Source: Micromonospora sp. RP3T (GTDB lineage Bacteria; Actinomycetota; Actinomycetes; Mycobacteriales; Micromonosporaceae). From it: DNA of 64,000 bases. Shown one piece after another: positions 14,573 through 25,325 of this stretch. The position numbers and the translations under genes are program-made. Within the stretch, counting starts at the first letter, position 1, and the number at the start of each line of letters is the position of its first letter. The notes beneath the pieces were generated by a model. The model had not been told where the DNA came from. It saw only the letters and a program-made list of their open reading frames with translations, and made no database searches. The stretch is taken from positions 62,001 to 126,000 of the forward strand of contig NZ_PYPS01000017.1 in NCBI RefSeq assembly GCF_003027925.1. The letters are read 5' to 3'.

Positions 14573-16078
14573 TCAGCGGGCGGCGAGGGGCTGTCGGGCC
14601 GGGTCGACCGGGGCGGGCAGGTTGCCCACCCCGCCGAGGTACGCGTGCACGGCCGCGGCGGCGGCCCGCCCCTCGGCGATCGCCCAGACGATCAGCGACG
14701 CGCCCCGGTGCATGTCGCCGGCGACGAACACACCGTCGGCGGCCTGCCAGTCGGGGCGGGCGTCGATCGCGCCCCGGGCGTTGCGGGCCACCCCGAACTG
14801 GGCCAGCAGCGGCTGCTCCTCGGTGCCCTCGAAGCCGATCGCCAGCAGCACCAGATCGGCCGGGATCTCCCGCTCCGAACCGGGCAGTGGCGTGACGATG
14901 CGCCGGCCGTCGACCTTCTCCACGGTCACCTCGGCGATCCGCACGGCCCGGACCTGCCCGGTGCCGTCGTCCACGAACTCCTGCACCGCCACCGCGAAGA
15001 CCCGCTCGCCGCCCTCCTCGTGCGCCGGGTAGGAACGCAGCAGCCACGGCCAGGTCGGCCACGGGTCCCGCGCGCCGTCGCGTTCGGTCGGCGGCTGCGG
15101 GTAGAGGTCGAGCTGGTGCACGCCGGCCGCGCCCTGCCGGTGGGCCACGCCGAGGCAGTCGGCGGCGGTGTCGCCACCGCCGATGATCACCACGTGCTTG
15201 CCGGCCGCGTCGATCGGCGTGCCGTCCGGCAGCGTGGCGAGCGCGGGCCGCCCGGTGCCGGCGGCGGCCACCACCCGGTTCGCGGCCACCAGGTGCGACA
15301 TCGCCTGGTGTACGCCGCGCAGCGCCCGGCCCAGCGTCTGCGGGGTGTCCCGGCCCTGCAACGCGCCGCAGGCCAGCACCACCGCGTCGTGCTCGGCGCG
15401 GAGCTGCTCGGCGGTCACGTCGACGCCGACGTCGACGCCGGTACGGAAGCGCACCCCCTCGGCGGTGAGCTGGGCCACCCGGCGGTCGACGTGCTGCTTC
15501 TCCAGCTTGAAGTCGGGAATGCCGTAGCGGAGCAGGCCGCCGACGGCGTCGTCGCGCTCGTACACGGTGACCGTGTGGCCGGCGCGGGCGAGCTGCTGCG
15601 CGGCGGCCAGGCCGGCCGGGCCGGAGCCGACCACCGCCACCGACCGGCCGGTCGACGCGGACGCCGGCCGGGGACGCAGCCCGCCCCGGGCCACCGCAGC
15701 GTCGGCGATCTCCACCTCGACCTGCTTGATGGTGACCGGCTGCTGGCCGCCCAGGCCGAGCACGCAGGCCGCCTCGCACGGCGCCGGGCAGAGCCGCCCG
15801 GTGAACTCGGGGAAGTTGTTGGTGGCGTGCAGCGACTCCACCGCGGCGTCCCAGTTGCCGGTGCGGACCAGGTCGTTCCAGTCCGGGATGCGGTTGCCCA
15901 GCGGGCAACCGTCGTGGCAGAACGGGATGCCGCAGTCCATGCACCGGGTGGCCTGCTCGCGGATCAGCTCCTCGCCGGCCGGCGGGTAGACCTCCCGCCA
16001 GTCCGTGATCCGCACCGGGACCGGACGGCGGGCGGGCAGCCGCCGGTCGTAGCGCAGGAAACCGTTCGGGTCAGGCAC
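14573..16078 (-). CDS. gltD: Glutamate synthase small (beta) subunit
   Basis: A 501-residue flavoprotein that passes electrons from NADPH to the large subunit of glutamate synthase. The N-terminal ferredoxin-like domain has two cysteine clusters, [17 protein letters not shown] and CPAPCEAAC, for 4Fe-4S clusters. The FAD site is [18 protein letters not shown] (about residue 150) and the NADPH site is [15 protein letters not shown] (about 290). GTG 16078 has GGAGG six bases upstream and overlaps the last eight bases of gltB, so translation is coupled. An upstream open frame exists but lies inside gltB. Confidence 0.97.
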   Translation of the reverse strand: MPDPNGFLRYDRRLPARRPVPVRITDWREVYPPAGEELIREQATRCMDCGIPFCHDGCPLGNRIPDWNDLVRTGNWDAAVESLHATNNFPEFTGRLCPAPCEAACVLGLGGQQPVTIKQVEVEIADAAVARGGLRPRPASASTGRSVAVVGSGPAGLAAAQQLARAGHTVTVYERDDAVGGLLRYGIPDFKLEKQHVDRRVAQLTAEGVRFRTGVDVGVDVTAEQLRAEHDAVVLACGALQGRDTPQTLGRALRGVHQAMSHLVAANRVVAAAGTGRPALATLPDGTPIDAAGKHVVIIGGGDTAADCLGVAHRQGAAGVHQLDLYPQPPTERDGARDPWPTWPWLLRSYPAHEEGGERVFAVAVQEFVDDGTGQVRAVRIAEVTVEKVDGRRIVTPLPGSEREIPADLVLLAIGFEGTEEQPLLAQFGVARNARGAIDARPDWQAADGVFVAGDMHRGASLIVWAIAEGRAAAAAVHAYLGGVGNLPAPVDPARQPLAAR

Positions 16079-19000
16079 GGGCCACCTCCTGGGCGACCAC
16101 CCGCGGCGCGGGCGGCACGGACGCGGTCGAAGGTGTGGTGAGAGCACTCATCACCGCGTCGTCGACGTCGCGGCCGGCGGCTTCGGCGGCCCGCATGATC
16201 TCCATGACCCGGCGGTAGTCCCGGGGCACCACGGCGGTGAACTCCTCCACCGCCTCCGGCCAGCGCTTGAGCAACGCCTCGGCCACCGCCGAGTCGGTCT
16301 CGGCGAAGTGCCGCTGGACCAGCCCGTGCAGGCGGTCGCGTTCCTCGTCGCGCAGCGGCGACAGGTCGACCAGTTCGGCGTTGATCCGCCGCCGGTCCAG
16401 CCGGTGCACGAACGCGGTGCCACCGGACATGCCGGCGGCGAAGTTGCGCCCGGTCGGCCCGAGCACCACCACCGTGCCGCCGGTCATGTACTCGCAGCCG
16501 TGGTCGCCGAGGCCCTCGACCACGGCCACCGCGCCGGAGTTGCGCACCGCGAACCGCTCCCCGACCCGGCCGCGCAGGAACACCTCGCCGCCGGTGGCGC
16601 CGTACAGGATGGTGTTGCCGGCGATGATCTGGTCCTCGGCGCGGTGGCCGGGCTCGGCGTCGCCGCCGGCGAACGGCGCGGCGGCGTCCGGCCGGACCAC
16701 GATCCGCCCACCGGACAGGCCCTTGCCGACGTAGTCGTTGGCGTCGCCGTGCAGGCGCAGCGTCACCCCGCGCGGCAGGAACGCGCCGAACGACTGGCCG
16801 GCGGTTCCCCGCAGCAGGAACTCGACGGTGTCGTCGGGCAGCCCGGTGCCGCCGAACCGGCGGGTCACCTCGCCGCCGAGCATCGCGCCCACGCTGCGGT
16901 GCTCGTTACGCACGTCGACCTCGACCCGGACCGGCGTGCCGTCGCGCAGCGCCGGACCGGCCAGCTCGATGAGCCGGTTGTCGAGCGCCACGTCGAGGCC
17001 GTGGTCCTGGGGCCGGACGCCGCGCCGGGCCGCGCCCTCTGGCAGCTCGGGCAGGTGCAGCACCCGGTGCAGGTCGAGCCCGTGGCCCTTCCAGTGGTTG
17101 ATCGCGCCGGCCACGTCCAGCAGCTCGGTGTGCCCGATCGCCTCGTCGATGCTGCGGAAGCCCAGCTCGGCCAGGTAGCCGCGGACCTCCTCGGCGAGGA
17201 AGAGGAAGAAGTTCTCCACGAACTCGGGCTTACCGGTGAACCGCTCGCGCAGCACCGGGTTCTGGGTGGCGATGCCGACCGGGCAGGTGTCCAGGTGGCA
17301 GACCCGCATCATCACGCAGCCCTCGACGATCAGCGGGGCGGTGGCGAAGCCGAACTCCTCCGCGCCGAGCAGCGCCGCGACCAGCACGTCCCGGCCGGTC
17401 TTCAGCTGGCCGTCGACCTGCACGGTGACCCGGTCGCGCAGCTTGTTGAGCAGCAGCGTCTGCTGCGCCTCGGCCAGGCCGAGCTCCCACGGGGTGCCGG
17501 CGTGCTTGAGCGAGTTGAGCGGGGACGCGCCGGTGCCGCCGTCGTGCCCGGAGATCAGGATGACGTCGGCCTTCAGCTTGGCCACGCCGGCCGCCACGGT
17601 GCCCACCCCGACCTCGCTGACCAGCTTGACGTGCACCCGGGCGGCCGGGTTGACGCACTTCAGGTCGTGGACGAGTTGGGCCAGGTCCTCGATGGAGTAG
17701 ATGTCGTGGTGCGGCGGCGGGGAGATCAGGCCGACGCCGGGGGTGGCGTGCCGGGTCCGGGCGATCCACGGCCAGACCTTGTTGCCGGGGAGTTGGCCGC
17801 CCTCGCCGGGCTTCGCGCCCTGCGCCATCTTGATCTGGAGGTCGTCCGCGTTGACCAGGTATTCGCTCGTCACGCCGAACCGGCCGCTGGCGATCTGCTT
17901 GACCGCCGACCGCCGCGCCGGGTCGTGCAGGCGCTCGACGTCCTCGCCGCCCTCGCCGGTGTTGGACTTGCCGCCGAGGCGGTTCATCGCGATCGCGAGC
18001 GTCTCGTGCGCCTCCGCCGAGATCGACCCGTACGACATGGCGCCGGTGGCGAAGCGCTTGACGATCTCGGTGGCCGGCTCGACCTCGTCCAGCGGCACCG
18101 CCGGGCGCACGCCGGTACGCAGCGTGAACAGCCCGCGCAGCGAGCCCGCCTTGGCGGCCAGCTCGTCGACCTTGGCGGTGTACTGCCGGAACACGTCGTA
18201 CTGGCGGCTGCGCGTGGCGTGCTGGAGCAGGAAGACCGTCTCCGGGTTGAACAGGTGCAGCTCGCCCTCGCGGCGCCACTGGTACTCCCCGCCGATCTCC
18301 AGCCGGTCGGTGGCGGGCACGCCGGGCGCCGGCCAGGCCAGCGCGTGCCGGGCCGCCACCTCGGCGTGGATCTCGGCCAGCCCGATGCCGCCGATGGTGC
18401 TCGGCGTGCCGCGGAAGTAGCGGTCGACCAGGCGGGTGTCCAGGCCGACCGCCTCGAACACCTGCGCGCCGCAGTACGACGACACGGTCGAGATGCCCAT
18501 CTTGGACATGATCTTCAGGACGCCCTTGCCGAGCGCCTTGACGTAGTTGCGGACCGCCTTGACCCGGTCCACCCCGGCCAGGACGCCCGTGGAGATCATG
18601 TCCTCCACCGACTCGAAGGCGAGGTACGGGTTGACCGCCGCCGCACCGTACCCGATCAGCACGGCCGCGTGGTGCACCTCGCGGCAGTCGCCGGACTCGA
18701 CGACCAGCGCCACCTGCGTGCGGGTCTGCTCACGCACCAGATGCTGGTGCACCGCGGCGGTGAGCAGCAGCGACGGGATCGGGGCCAGGTCGGCGTTGGA
18801 GTCCCGGTCGGAGAGCACCAGGATGCGCACGCCGTCCTCGATCGCCTCGGAGACGTGCCGGCAGATCTCGGTCAGCCGGGCCTTGATGCCGGCGCCGCCG
18901 TCACGGATCCGGTAGAGACCGGAGACCCGGACCGCCTTGAAGCCGGGCAGGTCGCCGTCCTCGTCGATGGAGAGGATCTTGGCCAGCTCGTCGTTGTCGA

Positions 19001-20738
19001 TCACCGGGTAGGGCAGCACGATCTGCCGACAGCTCGCCGGGCCGGGGTCGAGCAGGTTGCCCTCCGGCCCGATGGTGGACGCCAGGCTGGTCACCAGCTC
19101 CTCCCGGATGGCGTCCAGGGGCGGGTTGGTGACCTGGGCGAAGAGCTGGTGGAAGTAGTCGTAGAGCAGCCGCGGCCGGGTGGACAGCGGCGCGATCGGG
19201 GTGTCGGTGCCCATCGAGCCGAGCGGCTCCGCGCCGCTGCGGGCCATCGGGCCGAGCAGGATCTTCAGCTCCTCCTCGGTGTAGCCGAACGTCTGCTGCC
19301 GGCGGCGTACCGAGTCGTGGGTGTAGACGGTGTGCTCGCGGGCGGGCAGGTCGTCCAGCTCGATCAGGCCGGCGTGCAGCCACTCCTGGTACGGCTGCGC
19401 GGCGGCCAGCTCGGTCTTGATCTCGTCGTCGGAGACGATCCGGCCGTTGACGGTGTCGACCAGGAACATCCGGCCCGGCTGGAGCCGGCCCTTCGCCACC
19501 ACGGTGGCCGGGTCGAGGTCGAGCACGCCCGCCTCGCTGCCCAGCACCACCAGGCCGTCGCTGGTGTGCCACCAACGGCCCGGCCGCAGCCCGTTGCGGT
19601 CCAGCACCGCGCCGACGACCTCGCCGTCGGTGAACGCGACCGAGGCCGGGCCGTCCCACGGCTCCATCAGGCTGGCGTGGAAGCGGTAGAACGCACGCTT
19701 GTCGGCGCGCATGTCCGGGTCGTTCTCCCACGCCTCCGGGATCATCATGAGCACCGCGTGCGGCAGGCTCCGCCCGGCCAGGTGCAGCAGCTCCAGCACC
19801 TCGTCGAAGTTGGCCGAGTCGGACGCCGCCGGGGTGCAGACCGGGAAGACGCGGCGGATGTTGCCGGACAGGTGGGGACTGCGCAGCAGCGCCTCCCGGG
19901 CCTGCATCCAGTTCCGGTTGCCGCGGATCGTGTTGATCTCGCCGTTGTGCGCGATGAAGCGGTACGGGTGCGCCAGCGGCCAGGACGGGAACGTGTTGGT
20001 GGAGAACCGCGAGTGCACCAGCGCGATGGCGCTGACCACGCGCTCGTCGGTCAGCTCCGGGTAGAACGCCGGGAGCTGGTCGGGGGTGAGCATGCCCTTC
20101 CACACCATGGTGCGACCCGACAGCGACGGGAAGTAGGCGGGCACGCCCCGCTCGGCGGTCTCCCGCTCGACCTGCTTGCGCAGGCAGAACGCCACCCGGT
20201 CCAGGTCGAGCCCGGTCAGCGGGGAGCCGGCCGGGCCGGCGGGCGCGTCGGTCAGCCGGTGCGCGGCGACGAAGAGCTGCCGCACCCGGGGCATCGCCGC
20301 GAGCGCGGTCTCCCCCAGGCCGGACGGATCGGTCGGCACCTCCCGCCAGCCGAGCACGTCGGCGCCCTCGACCAGCGCGTACTTGTCCACCACCCGGCGG
20401 GCGCGGGCCTCGGCGGCGTCGTCGTCGGGCAGGAAGACCAGGCCGGTCGCGTACTGGCCGGCCGGGGGCAGCGGGAAGTCGACGGTCGCGCGCAGGAACG
20501 CGTCCGGCACCTGGATCATGATGCCGGCGCCGTCCCCGGTGTTGTGCTCCGCGCCCCGGGCGCCCCGGTGGTCCAGCCGGCAGAGCGCCCCGAGGCCGTT
20601 CGCGACGACCTGGTGCGAACGCCGCCCGTGCAGGTCGGCCACGAAGGCCACGCCGCAGGCGTCATGCTCGTACGCGGGGTCGTACAGCCCCGTCGTCGGC
20701 GGGGCCGGTTGCGGGCTGAGAGGGTACGGAAAGGCCAC
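16071..20738 (-). CDS. gltB: Glutamate synthase large (alpha) subunit
   Basis: A 1555-residue protein making two glutamates from glutamine and 2-oxoglutarate. GTG 20738 has AGGAGG just upstream; GTG 20756 lacks a site. The class II glutaminase nucleophile is Cys28 (EHDACGVAF), exposed when the short propeptide is removed. The central and FMN-binding synthase domains include [20 protein letters not shown] and [15 protein letters not shown]. The 3Fe-4S cluster lies in [15 protein letters not shown]. The C-terminal beta-helix (GXGXG repeats, for example [20 protein letters not shown]) is complete. A -10-like TAGACT lies at 20810-20805 on this strand, giving a leader of about 60 bases. It forms an operon with gltD. 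Confidence 0.97.
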   Translation of the reverse strand: MAFPYPLSPQPAPPTTGLYDPAYEHDACGVAFVADLHGRRSHQVVANGLGALCRLDHRGARGAEHNTGDGAGIMIQVPDAFLRATVDFPLPPAGQYATGLVFLPDDDAAEARARRVVDKYALVEGADVLGWREVPTDPSGLGETALAAMPRVRQLFVAAHRLTDAPAGPAGSPLTGLDLDRVAFCLRKQVERETAERGVPAYFPSLSGRTMVWKGMLTPDQLPAFYPELTDERVVSAIALVHSRFSTNTFPSWPLAHPYRFIAHNGEINTIRGNRNWMQAREALLRSPHLSGNIRRVFPVCTPAASDSANFDEVLELLHLAGRSLPHAVLMMIPEAWENDPDMRADKRAFYRFHASLMEPWDGPASVAFTDGEVVGAVLDRNGLRPGRWWHTSDGLVVLGSEAGVLDLDPATVVAKGRLQPGRMFLVDTVNGRIVSDDEIKTELAAAQPYQEWLHAGLIELDDLPAREHTVYTHDSVRRRQQTFGYTEEELKILLGPMARSGAEPLGSMGTDTPIAPLSTRPRLLYDYFHQLFAQVTNPPLDAIREELVTSLASTIGPEGNLLDPGPASCRQIVLPYPVIDNDELAKILSIDEDGDLPGFKAVRVSGLYRIRDGGAGIKARLTEICRHVSEAIEDGVRILVLSDRDSNADLAPIPSLLLTAAVHQHLVREQTRTQVALVVESGDCREVHHAAVLIGYGAAAVNPYLAFESVEDMISTGVLAGVDRVKAVRNYVKALGKGVLKIMSKMGISTVSSYCGAQVFEAVGLDTRLVDRYFRGTPSTIGGIGLAEIHAEVAARHALAWPAPGVPATDRLEIGGEYQWRREGELHLFNPETVFLLQHATRSRQYDVFRQYTAKVDELAAKAGSLRGLFTLRTGVRPAVPLDEVEPATEIVKRFATGAMSYGSISAEAHETLAIAMNRLGGKSNTGEGGEDVERLHDPARRSAVKQIASGRFGVTSEYLVNADDLQIKMAQGAKPGEGGQLPGNKVWPWIARTRHATPGVGLISPPPHHDIYSIEDLAQLVHDLKCVNPAARVHVKLVSEVGVGTVAAGVAKLKADVILISGHDGGTGASPLNSLKHAGTPWELGLAEAQQTLLLNKLRDRVTVQVDGQLKTGRDVLVAALLGAEEFGFATAPLIVEGCVMMRVCHLDTCPVGIATQNPVLRERFTGKPEFVENFFLFLAEEVRGYLAELGFRSIDEAIGHTELLDVAGAINHWKGHGLDLHRVLHLPELPEGAARRGVRPQDHGLDVALDNRLIELAGPALRDGTPVRVEVDVRNEHRSVGAMLGGEVTRRFGGTGLPDDTVEFLLRGTAGQSFGAFLPRGVTLRLHGDANDYVGKGLSGGRIVVRPDAAAPFAGGDAEPGHRAEDQIIAGNTILYGATGGEVFLRGRVGERFAVRNSGAVAVVEGLGDHGCEYMTGGTVVVLGPTGRNFAAGMSGGTAFVHRLDRRRINAELVDLSPLRDEERDRLHGLVQRHFAETDSAVAEALLKRWPEAVEEFTAVVPRDYRRVMEIMRAAEAAGRDVDDAVMSALTTPSTASVPPAPRVVAQEVARA

Positions 20739-20871
20739 CGGGCCTCCTGTCGTCACTCAGGATGGATCATGGAGGGGACGACGTCGGCCCACTGGGGTTT
20801 ATTGAGTCTACGTTAGGGCGTGCCGCGCAAGGCCAGTTCAGATTGATCACACTTCCAGATGCTGGGACGTG

Positions 20872-20877
20872 TAGTCT
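20872..20877 (+). promoter_or_regulatory. -10-like TAGTCT, leaderless start for the GNAT gene
   Basis: TAGTCT ends six bases before the GTG at 20884, and no Shine-Dalgarno site is present. Transcription would start at or next to the start codon. No good -35 is visible at normal spacing. Confidence 0.45.
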
Positions 20878-20883
20878 CGCGCG

Positions 20884-21726
20884 GTGGATCTCGTGCGTAC
20901 TGACGTACTCGACCGGTTGGAGCGGTTCTACGACGCGGTGCCCCGCGACGCGGCCCGGGTGGAGGAGTTCGACACCCTGGTGCTGTTCGTCCGGGACGGG
21001 GCCGGTTGGCCGTTCTACGCCCGCCCCCGGCCGGGCGCCCCCGAGGCGGCCACGCTCGCCGAGGTGACCGCGGTCCGGGAACGGCAGCGCGAACTGGGCC
21101 TGCCGGAGGCGTTCGAGTGGGTGCACGAGCACCAGCCGAGCCTGCTGGCGGTGGCCCGCTCGGCCGGGCTGACCGTGCTGGAGGCGCCGCTCATGCTGCT
21201 GGAGGCGGAGCGGCTGCCCGACCCGGGCACGCTCAGCGACGTACCGATGCGGGTGCTGGACCCGGACGAGACCGGCTTCGCGGCGGACATCGCGCTGCGC
21301 CGGGCCGTCGCGGCGGTCGGCTTCGCCCACGGCGGCACCGCCCGGGGCGACGCCGGGCCGGCCGAGCGGGACGCCGCGCTCGCCCGGCTGGACGTCGACG
21401 CGCTGGACGAGGAGGCGGCCCGGGTGGCCGACGGCCGGCGCGTCTCGGTGCTCGCCGGCACCCCGGCCGACGGCCCGTTGGCCAGCGGCATGGCGATGCG
21501 GGTCGGCGACGTGGCGGAGATCGCCGGGGTGGCCACCCTGCCGTCCGCCCGACGTCGCGGGCTGGGCGCCGCGGTGACCGCCACGCTGGCCCGGGAGCTG
21601 CGCGCCGCCGGCACCGACCTGGTCTTCCTGAGCGCGGGCAGCGAGGACATCGCCCGGGTCTACCTGCGGGTGGGCTTCCGCCGGGTCGGCACCGCCTGCA
21701 TCGCCGAGCCGGCCGCGGTCATCTGA
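20884..21726 (+). CDS. GNAT-family N-acetyltransferase
   Basis: A 280-residue protein of unknown substrate. The C-terminal half carries the acetyl-CoA site: VGDVAEIAGVATLPSARRRG followed by LGAAVTATLARELRAAGTDL, containing the R-x-x-G-x-G/A pyrophosphate loop, and then DIARVYLRVGFRRVGTAC, the usual final strand and helix. The N-terminal 130 residues are less conserved and may form a second, degenerate GNAT domain. GTG 20884 is chosen because it directly follows a -10-like box. It is divergent from gltB and convergent with the FAD monooxygenase. Confidence 0.85.
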   Translation: MDLVRTDVLDRLERFYDAVPRDAARVEEFDTLVLFVRDGAGWPFYARPRPGAPEAATLAEVTAVRERQRELGLPEAFEWVHEHQPSLLAVARSAGLTVLEAPLMLLEAERLPDPGTLSDVPMRVLDPDETGFAADIALRRAVAAVGFAHGGTARGDAGPAERDAALARLDVDALDEEAARVADGRRVSVLAGTPADGPLASGMAMRVGDVAEIAGVATLPSARRRGLGAAVTATLARELRAAGTDLVFLSAGSEDIARVYLRVGFRRVGTACIAEPAAVI

Positions 21727-21730
21727 GCGC

Positions 21731-21762
21731 CCCCGGCGGCCCTGGCGCAGCCCGCGCCGGGG
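21731..21762. terminator. Hairpin between convergent GNAT and FAD monooxygenase genes
   Basis: CCCCGGCG (21731-21738) pairs with CGCCGGGG (21755-21762) across a 16-base loop in the 39-base gap between two converging genes. Confidence 0.55.
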
Positions 21763-21765
21763 CCG

Positions 21766-22953
21766 TCAGGACGGTGGTTGCCAGTCGGCCGCCGCCGCGG
21801 CGGCGGTGTTGCGCAGCCGCGGGCTGATCGTGCCCAGCGCGGCGTCCCGGGCGCGCAGCGCCAGCCGACCCCGGGTCTGCAACACGGCCGACATCCGGCG
21901 GGTCTGCCGGACCATGGCCGCCGCCCGGGGGCGGCGCAGCCGGTCGTACGCGGTCACCGCGTCCGGCAGCCGCGACTCGCGTAGCAGCCCGGCGAGCGTG
22001 GCCGCGTCCTCGAACGCCAGGCAGGCGCCCTGCCCGAGGTGCGGCGGCATGGCGTGCGCGGCGTCACCGAGCAGCACCACGCCGCCCGGACCGGCCGGGA
22101 AACCGTACGACCGGGGCAACGGCCGCAGCTCGCGGACCTCCTGCTGCACCACGTCGGCCGGGTCGGTGGCCTCCAGCAGCGTGGCGATCGGCGCGGGCCA
22201 ACCCGCGAACCAGCGCTTGAGCAGGGCGAGCTGGATCTCCGGCGGCTCGGGCCGGGGCGCGCCGGCAGCGGTCGCCACCCAGTAGATGCCGCCCCGGCGC
22301 GACGCCCCGGCGGTGCCCCGTTCGCCGAGCGAGGCGGCCACGAACCGGTAGCCGGCACCGAGCGTCTCGCCGTGCACCGGCTGGTCGTCGGGAAGCTGCG
22401 GGGCGCGGTACCAGGGGATGACCGCGCGCCAGGCGGCACATCCGGAACTCACCACGGCGGTCTCCGGGGCGAGCTGCCGCCGGATCTCGCTGTCCGTGCC
22501 GTCGGCGGCCACCACCAGGTCGGCGGAGAACGTGTGCCGGCCGTCGTCCACCGCCGGCCGTTCGCCGGCGACCGCGCGCACGCTGCGCACCGTCACCCCG
22601 GTCCGCAGCTCCACCCGCTCGCCCAACCCGGCGATGAGCGCGTCGTGCAGGTCCTCCCGGTGCACCACCACCGGCATCCGCTCGGCCGGGACGGGGCGGG
22701 GCTGCACCAGCCACTGCCCGTCCGGGCGGCGGATCCCGCCGTCGGGCAGCGGCGTGGCGATCGCGTCCAGCCCGTCGCCGAGGCCGAGCGCGCGCAGCGC
22801 GCGTACCCCGTTCGGCCAGAGCACCACGGCGGTCGCCTCCGGCCGGACCCGGTCGGCCCGCTCCAGCAGCGTGACCTGCCAGCCGGAGCGGGCCAGCGCG
22901 CCGGCCACCGCCATTCCGCCGAGGCCGGCGCCGACCACCACCGCGCTGCGCAT
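21766..22953 (-). CDS. FAD-dependent monooxygenase (aromatic hydroxylase type)
   Basis: A 395-residue class A flavin monooxygenase. The N-terminal dinucleotide fold is VVVGAGLGGMAVAGALARSG with GxGxxG, followed by the ER pair of LLERADRVRPE. The middle DG motif is LVVAADGTDSEIRRQL. The FAD ribityl motif is VVLLGDAAHAMPPHLGQGAC. These three motifs in order define the PHBH/salicylate hydroxylase group. ATG 22953 is preceded by a GGGGGAG. It starts 11 bases after lgt ends on the same strand, so it is probably the last gene of that transcript. Substrate unknown; there are no aromatic catabolic genes nearby. Confidence 0.9.
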   Translation of the reverse strand: MRSAVVVGAGLGGMAVAGALARSGWQVTLLERADRVRPEATAVVLWPNGVRALRALGLGDGLDAIATPLPDGGIRRPDGQWLVQPRPVPAERMPVVVHREDLHDALIAGLGERVELRTGVTVRSVRAVAGERPAVDDGRHTFSADLVVAADGTDSEIRRQLAPETAVVSSGCAAWRAVIPWYRAPQLPDDQPVHGETLGAGYRFVAASLGERGTAGASRRGGIYWVATAAGAPRPEPPEIQLALLKRWFAGWPAPIATLLEATDPADVVQQEVRELRPLPRSYGFPAGPGGVVLLGDAAHAMPPHLGQGACLAFEDAATLAGLLRESRLPDAVTAYDRLRRPRAAAMVRQTRRMSAVLQTRGRLALRARDAALGTISPRLRNTAAAAAADWQPPS

Positions 22954-22964
22954 GACTCCCCCGC

Positions 22965-24161
22965 TCAGCTGTCCCGGTCCGCCGGGCGCCCGCCGCCGTC
23001 CGCCCGCCCGGCGTCCGCGTCGGCCCGGTCCGCGTCGTCGGCCCGGTCGGCGTCGTCGGCCCGGTCGGCGTCGTCGGCCCGGTCCGCGTCGTCGGCCCGG
23101 TCGGCGTCGTCGGCCCGGTCCGCGTCGGGTGCCGTGGGCTCCGTCGGGGGCAGCGCGCCGGTCTCCCGGTACGCGCGGAACTGGTCCTCGGTCACCACCC
23201 GGTAGCCCTCCGGCGCCACCGTGGCCGCGGCGGGCTCACCGGCGGCGAGGTCGACCTGGGACACGTCGCCGCCCGGCGTCGCCGGTGCCGTCGGCTCACC
23301 GATCGGGACGAGGTACTCCCGGGGGCCACGGACCCGGACGAAGTACGCGAGCGCGCCGAGGAAGACCAGCGCCGCGGTCCAGACGTTGAGGCGTACGCCG
23401 AGGATGTGGTTGGCCTCGTCGGTGCGCATCAGCTCGATCCAGAACCGGCCCGCCGTGTAGCCCATCACGTAGAGCGCGAACGCCCGACCCTTGCCAAGCC
23501 GCAGCTTGCGGTCGAGCACCAGCACCAACGCGGCGACGCCGACGTTCCAGAGCGCCTCGTAGAGGAACGTCGGATGGTAGAGCCCGGGTTGCAGGACCGG
23601 GTTGCCGGCGTCGTCGCGGAGCGCGCGACCCGGATTGTCCGGGTCCATCACGTGCACCTCGAGGCCCCACGGCAGGCTGGTCCGCCCGCCGTAGAGCTCG
23701 TTGTTGAACCAGTTGCCCAGCCGGCCCACGGCCTGCGCCAGGGGCATGCCGGGGGCCAGCGCGTCGGCGACCACGGAGAGCGGGATGCCGAGCTGCCGGG
23801 CGGCGAGCCAGGCACCGACCGCCCCGCCGGCCACCGCGCCCCAGATGCCGAGCCCGCCCTCCCAGATGGCGAACGCCTTGAGCGGCTGGCCGTCGGCGCC
23901 GAAGTATTTCTCCGGGGAGGTGATCACGTGGTAGAGCCGGGCGCCGATGATGCCCGCCGGCACCGCCCAGACGGCGATGTCGAGCACGGCGCCCGGAGCG
24001 ACGCCGCGGCGGCGCAGTCGGTACTCGGTGACCACGCAGGCCACCACGATGCCGACGATGATGCAGAGCGCGTACGCCCGGATCGGAACCGGACCGAGCT
24101 GCCAGACGGCGGTGCTGGGGCTGGGCATGGCCGCCAGGGGAGTCATCGGGGCGAGGGTCAC
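22965..24161 (-). CDS. lgt: Prolipoprotein diacylglyceryl transferase
   Basis: A membrane enzyme of about 398 residues that adds diacylglycerol to the lipobox Cys of prolipoproteins, the first step of lipoprotein maturation; LspA at 57.9 kb does the second. It has about seven transmembrane helices and the signature GRLGNWFNNELYGGRTSLPW; a Tyr-His pair (ARLYHVITSPEKYFG) and RFWIELMRTDEANHI also match. Start is uncertain: GTG 24161 (MTLAPM...), ATG 24146 or ATG 24128, none with a good ribosome site. The C-terminal cytoplasmic tail is about 100 residues longer than typical and ends in an Asp/Arg/Ala repeat. Confidence 0.93.
   Translation of the reverse strand: MTLAPMTPLAAMPSPSTAVWQLGPVPIRAYALCIIVGIVVACVVTEYRLRRRGVAPGAVLDIAVWAVPAGIIGARLYHVITSPEKYFGADGQPLKAFAIWEGGLGIWGAVAGGAVGAWLAARQLGIPLSVVADALAPGMPLAQAVGRLGNWFNNELYGGRTSLPWGLEVHVMDPDNPGRALRDDAGNPVLQPGLYHPTFLYEALWNVGVAALVLVLDRKLRLGKGRAFALYVMGYTAGRFWIELMRTDEANHILGVRLNVWTAALVFLGALAYFVRVRGPREYLVPIGEPTAPATPGGDVSQVDLAAGEPAAATVAPEGYRVVTEDQFRAYRETGALPPTEPTAPDADRADDADRADDADRADDADRADDADRADDADRADADAGRADGGGRPADRDS
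23031..23128 (-). repeat. 18-bp in-frame repeats coding a DRADDA tail in Lgt
   Basis: About five to six units of an 18-base sequence encode successive D-A-D-R-A-D hexads at the very end of Lgt. The units differ only at GTCGG/GTCCG positions. The tail is highly charged and should be disordered. Confidence 0.9.
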
Positions 24162-24266
24162 GGGTGCACACGGTACCGGTGCGGACCGTGTGCGCGGCAC
24201 CCCGGTCCGGCCCTGTCCGGTCGTCGGCGCGGCGCGCCACGCGCACTCGCCGTCAGTGCTTCGCGT

Positions 24267-24361
24267 GCCTACGAACTTGATGGCACGGATGACTCAACGC
24301 ACAACGCACCGTCGGTGTGGTCCGACGCGCCCGACCCGTCCACGCCATCAAGTTCGTAGGC
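24267..24361. repeat. 18-bp perfect inverted repeat in the trpA-lgt gap
   Basis: GCCTACGAACTTGATGGC (24267-24284) and its exact reverse complement (24344-24361) are separated by 59 bases; a further imperfect match extends inwards. It lies in the 356-base gap between trpA and lgt (24162-24517), where no gene was found. The remainder of the gap is GC-rich with short GACGAC-type repeats near the trpA end. Confidence 0.85.
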
Positions 24362-24517
24362 GAAACCCGGCCTCCCCGTCCTGCCCCGCCGAAGAGCCGG
24401 ACGGCGTGGACCGCGTCGGGGCGGGCCCACCACGAACGCCGTCGGGAACAACCGACGGCGAGCTGCGGCAGGGGCCGACAACAGCCGATGACGGGCCGAC
24501 GACGAGCCGACGACGGG

Positions 24518-25321
24518 TCAGCGAACGGGGTTGCGGACGCCCTCGGCGAGTTCGGCGCTGAGCTTGCGCAGCGCGGCCAGGCCGGCGGCCTCGTCGGGCG
24601 CGTCGAGCACGCAACGGACCAGCGCGCTGCCCACGATCACCGCGTCGGCGTACCCGGCGACGGTGGCGGCCTGCGCGCCGGTGCCCACGCCCAGCCCGAC
24701 GCCGACCGGCAGGTCGGTGACCTCGCGCAGCCGGGCGACCAGGACCGGCGCCGCCTCGGAGGTCTGGGCGCGGGCGCCGGTCACGCCCATGATCGCGGTG
24801 GCGTAGACGAAACCGCGGCAGTGCTCGGCGGTCATCCGCAGGCGTGCGTCGGTGGAGGACGGCGACACCAGGAACGTCCGGTCCAGGCCGTGCGCCTCGG
24901 AGGCGGCCAGCCACTCGGCCGCTTCGTCGGGGATCAGGTCCGGCGTGATGAGCCCGGTGCCGCCGGCAGCGGCCAGGTCCCGGGCGAACGCCTCGACGCC
25001 GTACTGCTCGATCGGGTTCCAGTAGGTCATGGTGACCACCGGCGCGCCGGTCGCGGCCACCGCCTCGATGACGTGCAGCGCGTCGGCGGTGCGCACGCCG
25101 CCGGCCAACGCGATGTCGCTGGCCTTCTGGATCACCGGCCCGTCCATCACCGGGTCGGAGTAGGGGATCTCCACCTCGACGACGTCGACGCCCGCCTCGA
25201 CCATCGCGGTCATGGCGGCGATGCTGCCCTCGACCGTGGGGAAGCCGGCCGGCATGCAGCCGACCAGCACGGCCCGCCCGTCGGCCCGGGCCTTGTCGAA
25301 GGCGACCCCGATGCGACTCAC
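24518..25321 (-). CDS. trpA: Tryptophan synthase alpha chain
   Basis: A 267-residue TIM-barrel that cleaves indole-3-glycerol phosphate and channels indole to TrpB. VEIPYSDPVMDGPVIQ holds the catalytic Asp, and an earlier Glu lies in the FDKARADGRAVLVGCMPAGF strand region. GVTGARAQTSEAAP is the phosphate loop and GVGLGVGTGAQAATVAGYAD follows. GTG 25321 has GGAG seven bases upstream, within the last codons of trpB, leaving a gap of four bases, so it is coupled to trpB. Confidence 0.97.
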   Translation of the reverse strand: MSRIGVAFDKARADGRAVLVGCMPAGFPTVEGSIAAMTAMVEAGVDVVEVEIPYSDPVMDGPVIQKASDIALAGGVRTADALHVIEAVAATGAPVVTMTYWNPIEQYGVEAFARDLAAAGGTGLITPDLIPDEAAEWLAASEAHGLDRTFLVSPSSTDARLRMTAEHCRGFVYATAIMGVTGARAQTSEAAPVLVARLREVTDLPVGVGLGVGTGAQAATVAGYADAVIVGSALVRCVLDAPDEAAGLAALRKLSAELAEGVRNPVR

Positions 25322-25325
25322 GCTC

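Noticed and set aside
16308..20816. A 1502-codon open frame opposite gltB
   Set aside because: It is the antisense shadow of gltB, with the His/Arg/Gly composition typical of GC-rich antisense frames.
23031..23128. Possible CRISPR-like short tandem array
   Set aside because: The 18-bp units are contiguous, in frame, and code a repetitive Lgt tail; there are no spacers.
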